From Promethearchaeota archaeon (lineage in GTDB: Archaea; Asgardarchaeota; Lokiarchaeia; Sigyniarchaeales; SOKP01), in the NCBI GenBank assembly GCA_016840165.1, contig JAEOSU010000028.1, forward strand, positions 1-52,312: a stretch of DNA of 52,312 bases. Reading direction: 5' to 3'. The notes beneath the pieces were generated by a model. It saw only the letters and a list, made by a program, of their open reading frames with translations. It ran no database searches and was not told the DNA's origin. Positions 8,549 through 16,784 of the stretch are shown one piece after another. Both the position numbers and the translations under genes were made by a program. The number at the start of each line of letters is the position of its first letter. Position 1 is the stretch's first letter.

Positions 8549-8869
8549 ATGACAAAAAGAACCTATATTCGTACTTGGAGGAATAAATGGATCACTTCAG
8601 GAGCGCAATCCATTGATGATTTTATCGAAATATTCGAGTCCAACGCAAGACACTTTAGGCAATGGAAGGAGTGGGGAATCCAATTACTCGATCTTGGAGG
8701 CGTGGGTGATGATTATGCGATGTTCGGCACGGATGATATGGAAACTGCCGTGAAGGCGGGCTTTCTTGTTTATAAGGGGGATGATCGAGAGACTGTATAT
8801 CTTGAACTGTTGGGCGGAGAAACGGTGAGAGTGCCCGAAGAGATACTTAAAAAATATAAAAATTCATAG
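8549..8869 (+). CDS. Uncharacterised 106-residue soluble protein
   Basis: Starts MTKRTYIRTWRNKW after a strong AGGAGG. The sequence has a helical W-rich N-terminal half (SIDDFIEIFESNARHFRQWKEWG) and a GVGDDYAMFGTDDMETAVKAGF segment. This arrangement resembles small uncharacterised bacterial and haloarchaeal proteins, without known function. It forms a probable operon with the next gene (21 bases downstream, also with a GAGGAG site). Base composition is richer in GC than the flanks. Confidence 0.55.
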   Translation: MTKRTYIRTWRNKWITSGAQSIDDFIEIFESNARHFRQWKEWGIQLLDLGGVGDDYAMFGTDDMETAVKAGFLVYKGDDRETVYLELLGGETVRVPEEILKKYKNS

Positions 8870-8890
8870 CAAAAGAGGAGAAGTAAAGAG

Positions 8891-9154
8891 ATGAATAAAA
8901 AAGATTTTAAGCATGATGTTAATAAGGTTATTGAAGCGTGTGCTGAAGCGCTCGCGAAAAAATTAAATTTTAATCCAACACAAGTTCTCCTTCACTTTCA
9001 ATTATTTCCAATTAACTTCTTCTCTAATACCCCAAAGCTTCCCAAAGAAGAATTAGAAAACTGGTATTATTTACGCGATGCAGGAACCCACGCTGCAGTA
9101 GTGTTTAATTTTGAAACCAAGAAAATTCAAATGATCGAGCCTGAAGAATATTGA
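8891..9154 (+). CDS. N-terminal part of an interrupted uncharacterised gene
   Basis: 87 residues from ATG, preceded by GAGGAG at 8876-8881. MNKKDFKHDVNKVIEACAEAL is helical, followed by a YYLRDAGTHAAVVFNFETKKI strand pair. It ends at TGA 9152-9154, but the same phase stays open for another 92 codons directly after the stop, so this is probably the first third of a longer gene. Product not recognised. Confidence 0.5.
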   Translation: MNKKDFKHDVNKVIEACAEALAKKLNFNPTQVLLHFQLFPINFFSNTPKLPKEELENWYYLRDAGTHAAVVFNFETKKIQMIEPEEY

Positions 9155-9637
9155 ACTGAGGATATTTTAGCGTTTTTTCGGAAATCAAATGAAGAGCTCA
9201 ACCAAGAGATACGAGATCAGGAGAAAGAAGTAAATCGAATTAAGCGTACTTTTGCCTATCGAAAAATTAAACCGCTTATTCAATGGTATTTCACCTGTCC
9301 TCTTCCCTTTGCTCGAGAATTATCGCCAAGAGAATATATTGAGACGACTTTGCGAAACCATGCCGATACATTTCAATTAAGTTCACAAGATTATGAGCAA
9401 GTTACTTCCGATTTACTCAAGGCTTATAGTTAAGACGGAGGACCATATGCGAGGGCATTAGATTTTTTGGTTGTAGATGTTCATGAAAACCGCGATGGGA
9501 ATACCTATTATCATCTTGGAATGTTTCGTACCCCTCGAGATGTTATGGAATTTTTCATTAAGCATAACACGAAGAAGGTTTATCCCTATTATGATAAAGG
9601 CTATAAAATTGATATTAATATGGAAAAAAAGAAATAG
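9155..9637 (+). pseudogene. Continuation of the interrupted gene in the same frame
   Basis: Directly after TGA 9152-9154 the frame continues TEDILAFFRKSNEELNQEI and runs, with protein-like composition, to a TAA at 9431-9433. It then continues as DGGPYARALDFLVVDV and ends at TAG 9635-9637. Neither segment has a convincing own start. The full reading would be 248 codons. Two nonsense codons (TGA and TAA) with no frameshift suggest recent decay, or two adjacent genes with hidden starts. No known domain recognised. Confidence 0.5.
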
Positions 9638-9676
9638 TATAACAATTTAAACTTAGGATAAGAGAAACACACGTTA

Positions 9677-11245
9677 TTAGAATAGTGCTTGAATAATAAC
9701 TAAGAAGAAAGGAATGATAGAAGTTGAGATTAATATAATCAAGCTCTTCATTGATTCAAGGTTAAAAGGCCAAGTTGAGAATTTTTCCATATTCTTTAAT
9801 ATGTAGAAGGCATTATCTAGGCGATCAAAATTAAAATTATCTTGAGTTTCGTTTTGCTCGGATGGTTCTGTGTTATTCTTTCCCTCTTCCAGTTTTTTAG
9901 GAAACTTCTCAATCTCAATATCTACTATCTTAGATAAATCCTCTTTAAATGTGTGGATATAGTTTCGCTGGCTTATATGTATATTCCATGCTCCTTTTAA
10001 AACTGCATAGAGAAAAACTATAAATACGACTAATCCTAACGAAACCCAACCATAACCAATGAAGTCATCCTGAAAGAGAGTTAAATAAAATAGCCCGATA
10101 ATTGCCACTACCGAGGTTGTAAGGAAGGGGATAATAGAAAATCGTACTATGTATCCTCCTACATAGTTAGGAAGCACAGCATTATAAATATTAAAATTTT
10201 CATTAAGAGGAAAATTTTTATTTCCTAAAATTCGAAAGCGTGAAATGAAAATTAAAAATTCAATACACATTATACTGATAATAAAAGTAGAATATGCGTA
10301 AAATAACCCTTCGATAACCGTATTCGCAATATCGACGAGATTAAAAGCAGAAGGAGGCTTGAAACTAGGAAATCTCTCTGCAAAATATCCCATATAGAAT
10401 TTTCCTGACCATGCAATAAAAAAGTCAAATATTGCTAAACCGAATGCGATAAGATACCATGGAATCTTGAAATAATTAGTTAATTTATTATAATAATACT
10501 TTTGCTCAAATTTTTCTTCATACTCTTTATCATCACTATTATATTTCTCTTCTTGAATTTTAGGCAGCTTTTCAAGAGAAGAATGAATGCGAGAACTTAT
10601 CCTCTTAATATTTAATTTTTCAATATTTTTCATTATTTTTGATAAATCTCGAAGAAAGAGAAGAGCCCAAGAAATAAAGTTATCTATATTCTTATTATTA
10701 TTTTTTTTTTCTTGCATTTTAATTACAATTTTAAGATTAACTCTTATTCGAGATATAATCTTCTTAATACTTTTGCTAAATTCTTTTTCGTCTTGAATTC
10801 GCGATAATTCCTCTAACATAGGGGGAATATCTAAAATTAAGTTCTCAATCGCTGCCTTACAAGTTATCTCGCATTTAATTTTAGATAATCTACTGATAAA
10901 ATATTTGATATAAAAGACAAATCTCTCAATATCCTCTATTTTATAGTTTTTTCTTTTTAGAATATCCTTAGCTTCCACAATAACCTTAGCTTTATGAAAT
11001 TGTACCCTTAAGTTGCCTCGTACATAAAAACTATATATAGTACTGAGGAATGCAGAGAAGTGAGTGGCTAAATAATAAATGAGGATTCTATCAAGACTAT
11101 AAAAATTAAGAATTATGGTAAAAATGAATAATACAGGATAAATTCCATAAAAAAAATAAGAGATATATTTTAATATTTTGCTAGTGTCTGCAGTCTCTGG
11201 ATCCTCATTAAGTTTGCCAAAGATAGGAACTAAAAATGGATTCAT
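9677..11245 (-). CDS. Polytopic membrane protein with large cytoplasmic helical insert
   Basis: 522 residues from ATG. Two hydrophobic helices lie near the N-terminus (about 27-50 and 55-75). A basic helical, coiled-coil-like region follows (about 85-255, many K/E/I), then four to five further membrane segments (about 260-435), a soluble acidic loop (KFPKKLEEGKNNTEPSEQNETQ) and a final hydrophobic helix at the C-terminus. No transporter or enzyme signature was recognised. It stands alone on the minus strand. A structural or sensory membrane role is possible but unsupported. Confidence 0.5.
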   Translation of the reverse strand: MNPFLVPIFGKLNEDPETADTSKILKYISYFFYGIYPVLFIFTIILNFYSLDRILIYYLATHFSAFLSTIYSFYVRGNLRVQFHKAKVIVEAKDILKRKNYKIEDIERFVFYIKYFISRLSKIKCEITCKAAIENLILDIPPMLEELSRIQDEKEFSKSIKKIISRIRVNLKIVIKMQEKKNNNKNIDNFISWALLFLRDLSKIMKNIEKLNIKRISSRIHSSLEKLPKIQEEKYNSDDKEYEEKFEQKYYYNKLTNYFKIPWYLIAFGLAIFDFFIAWSGKFYMGYFAERFPSFKPPSAFNLVDIANTVIEGLFYAYSTFIISIMCIEFLIFISRFRILGNKNFPLNENFNIYNAVLPNYVGGYIVRFSIIPFLTTSVVAIIGLFYLTLFQDDFIGYGWVSLGLVVFIVFLYAVLKGAWNIHISQRNYIHTFKEDLSKIVDIEIEKFPKKLEEGKNNTEPSEQNETQDNFNFDRLDNAFYILKNMEKFSTWPFNLESMKSLIILISTSIIPFFLVIIQALF

Positions 11246-11409
11246 CCTTAAGGCTAGTTCGTCATTGATATATATAAATTTTTTTCATAAATGAAAATCA
11301 AATTCAAGAGAAAAAATAGAGAAAAAGGATATTCAATAAATTCAAATCCTCTATTTGTTTATAAAGAGGAAAGCGGGATCACAACATAAGAAATTAATAT
11401 AAGTGAGAA

Positions 11410-11634
11410 TTGAGTAAATTGAAATTGCCTAAAGAATTACAAGATAAAGGAAAAAGAAAAAAAATTATACCCCTTGTGCCAAAGAAATATGATTGTCCTG
11501 AATGTCATATTGAAATACAATGGACTCCTTCTAATGCTCCAAATATTTTCTTAGGAGTATGCCCTAGATGTGGAATGAATTTCAAGTATATGAATGGTAT
11601 GATAATTGGCGGACTCAAAGTTCCAAATCAATAG
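11410..11634 (+). CDS. Small zinc-ribbon protein
   Basis: 74 residues with a basic N-terminus (KELQDKGKRKKIIP) and one CPEC...CPRC zinc ribbon (spacing of about 22 residues). The listed start is TTG; no ATG is in frame before the ribbon. It may bind nucleic acid or protein. It precedes the protease-like gene on the same strand by 81 bases. Confidence 0.55.
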   Translation: MSKLKLPKELQDKGKRKKIIPLVPKKYDCPECHIEIQWTPSNAPNIFLGVCPRCGMNFKYMNGMIIGGLKVPNQ

Positions 11635-11715
11635 TAGTGAATATTATTTAAAATTAGCGATATTTGAGCCTTTTCACAATTTTTCTTTTAAAAAGTTAGA
11701 ATTGATCCAATTACT

Positions 11716-12477
11716 ATGTTCGAAGAATGGTGGTTTTATCTCGTAGTTTTTGGGATTTCGACCCTAATAATGTTTGTCTATCAGCTTAACTTAGGACCAT
11801 TCCGTACCATCCTCAATATATTGGGTTTTATTGGAGTAATCGTGCACGAATTAAGCCACTACCTTCTCTGTGTTCTGTTAGGAATAAAAGTAGAGAAGAT
11901 TGTTATCCGTTATCGTAGTCGGCTCACAGGAAGGGCTTCTCCTCATGGAGGTGTTGGACCAGAAGAACCTGATCGTATTACATTCCTTCAAGCACTCATG
12001 GTAACCCTTGCTCCATTATTCATCTCCAGTTGGTTAATTATCTTCTGTTTCGAGTTACTTCATATGCCTGGGATTGATGATCTTGTATATCTGGGGGTTA
12101 TTATTTTCATGATATCCTTATTTATCGGGAGCGCTCCTTCTACTGCGGACTTTTGGCAAGTGTATAAAGGTTTTACGCGTAGCCCCATCTATTCACTGTA
12201 TCAAATATTCCTTATTCTTCTTTCGACCCTTTCAGTATTTGGGCTGTTTTCCAGTTTTCAATGGACTTTTCCAAATGAGATTTTAAATTATATGGCACCA
12301 TATGTCTGTATCGGGCTTGGCTATTTTGCCTATAAATACTCCTTTCGCTTACTCAATAATGTATATCATAAATATTTTGGACGCAATCAACACACCTATA
12401 AGCATACTCGATTGACCCGTAAGCGCCATCGCCCCGTAAAAGCTCGAAAGATTGGTATCGAAGAACCCCATTGGTAA
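11716..12477 (+). CDS. Site-2-protease-like (M50/DUF3267-type) membrane metalloprotease
   Basis: 253 residues. An N-terminal membrane helix leads to a second helix containing HELSH (His 44, Glu 45, His 48), the HExxH zinc site lying inside a membrane segment as in M50 proteases. Later hydrophobic segments include VTLAPLFISSWLIIF and IGSAPSTADFW, where the Asp could be the third ligand as in DUF3267-like proteins. The C-terminal tail is Arg/Lys/His-rich and probably cytoplasmic. Such enzymes cut membrane-anchored substrates such as anti-sigma or signalling proteins; the substrate is not indicated. Confidence 0.65.
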   Translation: MFEEWWFYLVVFGISTLIMFVYQLNLGPFRTILNILGFIGVIVHELSHYLLCVLLGIKVEKIVIRYRSRLTGRASPHGGVGPEEPDRITFLQALMVTLAPLFISSWLIIFCFELLHMPGIDDLVYLGVIIFMISLFIGSAPSTADFWQVYKGFTRSPIYSLYQIFLILLSTLSVFGLFSSFQWTFPNEILNYMAPYVCIGLGYFAYKYSFRLLNNVYHKYFGRNQHTYKHTRLTRKRHRPVKARKIGIEEPHW

Positions 12478-12884
12478 TAAAGCCTTATTAACTCTTTAAT
12501 AAAATTAATTGTCCCTTTAATAAGCTTAATACTTTAATATGGTTTATTTATAAAGAAAAACTGGTTCTTTAATTTTGACATGAGCGTTATAAAAATCATA
12601 ATCAAGGATTATTCTCCTTCACATGAGAATGTAAAAATAGAAATTCATCGCGAGGAGAAGAAGCAATCAATTAAAAATATAGATGTTGGAAGAATAACTT
12701 TAGATCGTTACATGTGAAGGTGCACCGATCCACAAGCCATTCTTCAACAGTATCTATATTTCATTTTTTTTATTTAAGAATTTTCTAGCGCTTCAATAAT
12801 CGATTAACATTTTTTGCTATATCAATTTTTCTTTTTATATATATGAAAATATTGTTTTGTAATCTAAAGTATGAGGTTCTACTA
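12478..12884. other. Intergenic stretch with one short possible frame
   Basis: A 407-base gap. Apart from the 45-codon frame at 12580-12717 I see no gene, RNA or repeat. The end is A/T-rich and may carry the promoter of the next small frame. Confidence 0.4.
12580..12717 (+). CDS. Possible 45-residue charged protein
   Basis: ATG-started frame MSVIKIIIKDYSPSHENVKI with a beta-like, charged composition, ending DRYM before TGA. The same phase continues 18 more codons (RCTDPQAILQQYLYF...) to a TAA, so it may be a fragment of a longer broken gene. No family recognised. Confidence 0.25.
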   Translation: MSVIKIIIKDYSPSHENVKIEIHREEKKQSIKNIDVGRITLDRYM

Positions 12885-13034
12885 ATGTGTGCAAAATATG
12901 AACAATCAGAAAAACTTTCCAAAGATATGCCCTTTGAGTCCTACAGCCTATTTGATTGTGTCCAGAATCATTATTCTGACCCCAGTCTATGGGATGAGGT
13001 AAAACAGCTTCACCGTCGTTCTGGTAAACTATAG
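12885..13034 (+). CDS. Possible small acidic/aromatic protein
   Basis: From ATG 12885 it reads MCAKYEQSEKLSKDMPFES and ends LHRRSGKL (49 residues); an upstream ATG at 12843 would add 14 residues. Composition looks coding. It could be the start of an operon with the DUF998 gene 37 bases downstream. The opposite-strand frame here has an unlikely composition. Confidence 0.3.
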   Translation: MCAKYEQSEKLSKDMPFESYSLFDCVQNHYSDPSLWDEVKQLHRRSGKL

Positions 13035-13071
13035 GAATATATATTAGATAAGATGGGTAAAATGAAGTAGT

Positions 13072-13764
13072 ATGAGAATAAGACAAAAGAGCATTGAAAA
13101 TTTACTTTTCCCTTGCTTACCAAGAAATATAAGATTATCTTGGTATGGAAGAATGGTTGGAGGGAAAGAGAAAATCATTAAGAGTATACTCTTTTCAGGA
13201 TATTTTCTCTATGTGGGATTATTAATTTTTGACATCATTTTAGCATCTATGTTTGGTTATAACATCGTAGTTCATTATATTAGCGAGTTAGGGGCAAGTC
13301 ATCTTATTCCCTTCCCGTTATTTCACGACTCGGTCGCAATCTTAGGGGGTATAGTTACAATTTTTAGCAACTTCTATTTTGCCAAACGCTTAAGAACTCA
13401 ATACCGTCCATCACAGTGTTCTAGGGTGTTTGTAAAGATAGGGTTCGCAAGTGGACTTGCGGGGGCAATAGGTTATATCTTCTTAGGCATCTTCAGTTTG
13501 GATCGTGCTGGTCCAAGAGAGATCTATCACGGACTAGCTTCTGGATCAGCATTTGGCGGATTTATTCTATCTATTTTTTTCTATAGTCTAAATATTTTAT
13601 TGACCCATAGGTGCAGGTTGAAGCGGGTTGGATTTTACGGGATCACCATTCCACTATTGTGTATGCTACTCTTTGTTCTAACCCATGCTCCGTTAGCTGA
13701 ATGGATTCTGTTATACTCCATTTTGCTTTTTTTATTACCTTTTAGTTATTATATCTTTACCTAA
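13072..13764 (+). CDS. DUF998 family membrane protein
   Basis: About 230 residues with six hydrophobic helices. The first helix is followed by YNIVVHYISELGA, the N-terminal hallmark of DUF998, and later segments include a small-residue-rich GLAGAIGYIFLGIF helix and a GLASGSAFGG helix. DUF998 proteins are integral membrane proteins of unknown function. The start may be ATG 13072 or ATG 13153 (MVGGKEKIIK), the latter placing the first helix near the N-terminus. Confidence 0.65.
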   Translation: MRIRQKSIENLLFPCLPRNIRLSWYGRMVGGKEKIIKSILFSGYFLYVGLLIFDIILASMFGYNIVVHYISELGASHLIPFPLFHDSVAILGGIVTIFSNFYFAKRLRTQYRPSQCSRVFVKIGFASGLAGAIGYIFLGIFSLDRAGPREIYHGLASGSAFGGFILSIFFYSLNILLTHRCRLKRVGFYGITIPLLCMLLFVLTHAPLAEWILLYSILLFLLPFSYYIFT

Positions 13765-13853
13765 TCTTTTTTTCAAAAAAACATTTTTGCTTTGACAGCA
13801 AATCGTCCCATTTGTGGGATCTATTAATATCCAAAGACATAATTTTTCTTTAA

Positions 13854-14135
13854 ATGGATCTACTTTATCCTTCTCACATGAGTGATTTCATAATTATTTT
13901 CAAGGTTGTTGTAATAGTGATGTATTACTGTGGACTTGCGACGTTAATTGATGTGGTATGTAATGGAGCAGAGGAACTTCAATGCTGGAATTTCTTGAGT
14001 ACACCGTCGTTCTATGTAGAATTTCAAAGAAAGATAGATCTCACAGGATTATCTTACTGGAGGGTATTATTTGAACTTGAGAAAATAAGAATCCGCCAGC
14101 GCCTTAAGGAAATGTTACCACGTCGATTCTCGTAA
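13854..14135 (+). CDS. Hypothetical small protein with N-terminal membrane helix
   Basis: 93 residues: a hydrophobic helix (about 11-35, DFIIIFKVVVIVMYYCGLATL) and a soluble C-terminal half ending in a basic helix (LEKIRIRQRLKEMLPRR). No family recognised. ATG 13854 or ATG 13878 (MSDFIIIF) may be the start. Possibly co-transcribed with the short frame at 14162. Confidence 0.4.
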   Translation: MDLLYPSHMSDFIIIFKVVVIVMYYCGLATLIDVVCNGAEELQCWNFLSTPSFYVEFQRKIDLTGLSYWRVLFELEKIRIRQRLKEMLPRRFS

Positions 14136-14161
14136 TTAGTCTATATAAAGGAGAAATTTTA

Positions 14162-14242
14162 GTGACAGAGTATAAATTACTTAAATGTCAAGGAGCAGAG
14201 ATTTATAAACTTCGCGGTGAATTCATATTCTATCCCAATTAA
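14162..14242 (+). CDS. Possible 26-residue peptide with ribosome-binding site
   Basis: GTG-started frame MTEYKLLKCQGAEIYKLRGE ending at TAA 14240-14242, with AAAGGAG 9-15 bases upstream. The site argues for translation, but the product is very short and may be the stump of a decayed gene; the phase stays open 18 codons beyond the stop. Confidence 0.25.
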   Translation: MTEYKLLKCQGAEIYKLRGEFIFYPN

Positions 14243-14413
14243 GGCAAAACGCGTGATGACCCATCTATTTTACTCCTAACTCTATTGCTTATATCATAGT
14301 TCACGCCGGTTGTCGGGAGCCCATCTTTTTCTCAAACCTCTTCTTAATAGCATTTGTGCCTTCTTTTTCTTGGAAGTAAGCGCCGTTCTTACTTCCTACT
14401 TCTATTATCTTTA

Positions 14414-14536
14414 TTAGAGATAAAGCCATACTAGAATAAAAGCGTGAAGCGTGAATCCGATATAGTTCAGGAGGTTCGCAAGGCACACCCCTAAAAAGAC
14501 CCACACACCAATGCCAATTAAATCTAACTTATCCAT
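14414..14536 (-). CDS. Possible 40-residue single-helix membrane peptide
   Basis: Minus-strand ATG frame MDKLDLIGIGVWVFLGVCLA continuing NLLNYIGFTLHAFILVWLYL before TAA. It is almost wholly one or two hydrophobic helices after a charged start, as in genuine small membrane proteins. A longer frame in another phase (14301-14504) over the same bases has less plausible composition. Confidence 0.35.
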   Translation of the reverse strand: MDKLDLIGIGVWVFLGVCLANLLNYIGFTLHAFILVWLYL

Positions 14537-14579
14537 AGTTGTAATTTACTACTTATTGTTTAAAAAGAAAAAAAAAGAC

Positions 14580-14724
14580 TGATTCCTGTCAAGGTGACCT
14601 ATCGGGGTGGAGGTCATAAAAAATGGTTAAAAAAAGGGGCGTAGATTGGTAGAGGGGGACCAATCACTTATACAAAACAAGCCAAATATGGAAAGGATTT
14701 CAATTATGAAAATGACAGGAATCA
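14580..14724. repeat. Dyad-symmetric element, unit 1
   Basis: The ends carry a perfect 12-base inverted repeat: TGATTCCTGTCA at 14580-14591 and TGACAGGAATCA at 14713-14724. Inside is a hairpin GATTGGT (14644-14650) / ACCAATC (14659-14665) with an 8-base loop. The unit is richer in G than its surroundings and holds no plausible gene. It may be a structured RNA or a MITE-like non-autonomous element; no target-site duplication was established. Confidence 0.6.
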
Positions 14725-14794
14725 TGTTCTCATTATATTCTGGATCTATATAAATAAAAAATATGTCTTGTATCCAAGTTTAAAAATTAAAGGG

Positions 14795-14916
14795 GACTCC
14801 TGCCACCATGACCTCAATACAAGGTCCATAATAAAATAGGGGGAGTAGGGCGAAATCAGGACTCTGAGCCGATCAGAGCCACCAAAAGACAAAAATCCAG
14901 GGCGGTAGCAGGAATC
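14795..14916. repeat. Dyad-symmetric element, unit 2
   Basis: A related copy of unit 1. The left end GACTCCTGCCACC (14795-14807) pairs with GGTAGCAGGAATC (14904-14916) at 11 of 13 positions, and both ends resemble those of unit 1. The interior has its own hairpin, CTCTGA (14862-14867) / TCAGAG (14873-14878), different in sequence from that of unit 1. Same outer stem plus inner hairpin in both copies supports a shared fold or element type. Confidence 0.5.
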
Positions 14917-15018
14917 ATGGTTGAATGGTGAATCTTTCCCTATTTTATTTTGAATTATGGGGTTAAGCAACAAAATTTTTTTGTCTTAGATAGTCTAATA
15001 GCCATTTACCCTAATAAA

Positions 15019-15182
15019 TCTTTTGTCGATACAAAGTCATTGGTAGGAAGGTAGAAATTGAAAAACTTAAAAAAAGGATATTTTATTTACTCGAACCAAC
15101 CACGAAGTATGTTAGAACCCAAGAGTTAGGTATTAAGATCATTACCGAGCAAGAATTCCTCGAGATGCTCGAAAAGTCATAA
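15019..15182 (+). pseudogene. Remnant of a BRCT domain
   Basis: The frame ending at TAA 15180-15182 reads EPTTKYVRTQELGIKIITEQ followed by EFLEMLEKS, the C-terminal half of a BRCT domain as found at the end of NAD-dependent DNA ligases (T-x-Y/L-V...K-A-x-ELGI-x-II-x-E-x-EF-x-x-L). The matching first half (KSFVDTKSLVGR) lies in another frame at 15016-15051, so a frameshift near 15050 and internal loss are indicated. No start codon is available. The parent gene is not in the window. Confidence 0.5.
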
Positions 15183-15198
15183 AAATCTTATTATTCCC

Positions 15199-16578
15199 TC
15201 ATTTTAAAGTATTCTTTTCAAATCTCGCTTGGAAAAATCGCAAATATTTTGGTTCATATACCATTCTTAATCCTGCAATTTGGTCTCGTTTCTCGAAGAG
15301 TCGGATTACTGAGTCCGCTGTATACTCCATGTGTGTATTAGTATACACTCTCCGTGGAATCGTTAGCCTAACTAATTCTAACTTTGGAAATATATTCTCT
15401 CCCGTCTCTTTATCACGTCCTTTTGAGATTGCCCCTCGTTCCATGCTTCTCACTCCTGAGTCTTCATAGATGGCTGCGGCTAAGGTCTGAGCGGGCCATT
15501 GGTCGCGTGGTATATGAGGCAAAAACTTAAGTGCATTAAGGAAGACTGCATGTCCGCCTGTAGGTTTAACGATAGGTACATTAGCATCCATTAACAACTC
15601 GCCAAGATAGCGAACTTGATTTATACGGTATTTGAGGTAATTATAGTCAGCCCCCTCCTTCAGACCACGTGCTACGGCTTCTAAATCTCGCCCCGAAAGT
15701 CCGCCGTAGGTGTGGAGCCCCTCATAAACCACGACCATATTTCGGGTAGCCTCGAAGATCTCCTGATCGTTTGTAGCGAGAAAGCCACCTATATTGACTA
15801 AACAATCTTTCTTAGAGCTATATATACAACCATCGGAATAGCTCATCATTTCACGTAAAATTTCAATGATTGGTGTATTCTCATATCCTTTCTCACGTTC
15901 TCGAATAAAGTATGCATTTTCACTGGAACGTGTTGCGTCATATATGATTTTTAGCTTATAATCATTACAAAATTCTCGTAATTTTCGTAGATTTTCCATT
16001 GAGACGGGCTGTCCGCCAGCCATGTTCACATCTTGCTCAACATTCACAAATGCTATTTTATCGACGCCATATTCATCAATATAACCTTGTAGTTTTTTAA
16101 AATCTACATTTCCCTTAAAGGAGTGTTCATTCTCAGGATCATGAGCTTCATCAATGATACAATCAACCATTTTGCCTCCAGGTAATTCCACATGCAATTT
16201 TGAGGTAGTAAAGTACATATTACGGGGTACAATCTGTCCGGGTTTTACTAAATGACTATACATCAAATGTTCTGCGCCACGGCCTTGATGTGTTGGAACC
16301 ATATACTTATAGCCCAACACGTCTTGAACTGACTTTTCTAAATTATAAAAATTACGGGCACCAGCATAGGCTTCATCGCCTATCATCAAACCTGCCCATT
16401 GATTATCGGACATTGCGGATGTTCCCGAATCAGTAAGTAAATCAATAAATACATCCTCAGACTTTAATAAAAAAGTATTATATCCTGCCTCTCTAATCGC
16501 TTCTGCTCTTCTTTTTTCATCCGGCATACCAACATGTTCAATAACTTTTATCTTAAATGGTTCAACGGGTCCTTTCAT
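15199..16578 (-). CDS. tpl: Tyrosine phenol-lyase (beta-tyrosinase), PLP-dependent
   Basis: 459 residues from ATG 16578 (MKGPVEPFKIK); a GTG at 16590 would add four. With the ATG start, numbering coincides with Citrobacter freundii tyrosine phenol-lyase: Tyr 71 (DEAYAG), Arg 100 (HQGRGAE), Thr 124 (YFTT), Asp 214 (YDATR), PLP Lys 257 (SSKKD), His 343 (GGHAVF), the specificity Arg 381 (SMERG) and Phe 448 (RFF). The enzyme splits tyrosine to phenol, pyruvate and ammonia, in the cytosol. Arg 381 and the general sequence favour this over tryptophanase. It is a single gene with a palindrome just upstream. Enzymes of this family are mainly bacterial, so acquisition by transfer is likely. Residue numbers of the reference are from memory. 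Confidence 0.88.
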   Translation of the reverse strand: MKGPVEPFKIKVIEHVGMPDEKRRAEAIREAGYNTFLLKSEDVFIDLLTDSGTSAMSDNQWAGLMIGDEAYAGARNFYNLEKSVQDVLGYKYMVPTHQGRGAEHLMYSHLVKPGQIVPRNMYFTTSKLHVELPGGKMVDCIIDEAHDPENEHSFKGNVDFKKLQGYIDEYGVDKIAFVNVEQDVNMAGGQPVSMENLRKLREFCNDYKLKIIYDATRSSENAYFIREREKGYENTPIIEILREMMSYSDGCIYSSKKDCLVNIGGFLATNDQEIFEATRNMVVVYEGLHTYGGLSGRDLEAVARGLKEGADYNYLKYRINQVRYLGELLMDANVPIVKPTGGHAVFLNALKFLPHIPRDQWPAQTLAAAIYEDSGVRSMERGAISKGRDKETGENIFPKLELVRLTIPRRVYTNTHMEYTADSVIRLFEKRDQIAGLRMVYEPKYLRFFQARFEKNTLK

Positions 16579-16596
16579 AATATTATTCACACACCA

Positions 16597-16620
16597 ATAT
16601 ACTTACTTGAATAAGTATAT
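16597..16620 (-). promoter_or_regulatory. Inverted repeat upstream of tpl, candidate operator
   Basis: ATATACTTA (16597-16605) and TAAGTATAT (16612-16620) form a perfect 9-base inverted repeat with a 6-base spacer, 19-42 bases before the tpl ATG. Position and symmetry fit a dimeric regulator site overlapping the transcription start or leader. No regulator gene is adjacent. Confidence 0.45.
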
Positions 16621-16784
16621 GTGACTTGAAAAAGGTTTCTGTAATTTCTTCCCATGATTTTCCCATTCTATTTATAAATTCTTCGAATTACCTTGCAAGA
16701 TTAACTATTTTTATCTTTGAAGGAAAAGCGAGAATATTAATCAATTACTCGAGAAAAAATTAGTGAAATTCAGATAATTAGGTT

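Noticed and set aside
3881..9637. Stop-codon recoding as an explanation for the interrupted genes
   Set aside because: TAA, TAG and TGA are all involved in these two genes, no recoding element or pyrrolysine/selenocysteine signal is visible, and the other genes end normally at the same codons. Decay or sequence error is simpler.
12835..13086. 83-residue minus-strand frame
   Set aside because: It overlaps the start of the DUF998 gene and a better plus-strand small frame, and has an unlikely composition rich in His, Tyr and Ser.
14301..14504. 67-residue minus-strand frame
   Set aside because: A different phase of the same bases gives a far more plausible small membrane peptide (14414-14536).
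14746..14973. 75-residue minus-strand frame
   Set aside because: It lies across the second dyad-symmetric element, has low-complexity, Pro/Ser/Arg-rich composition and no ribosome-binding site. The structure explains the open frame.
15199..16578. Tryptophanase
   Set aside because: The Arg in SMERG and the YFTT segment match tyrosine phenol-lyase, and residue numbering coincides with it throughout.
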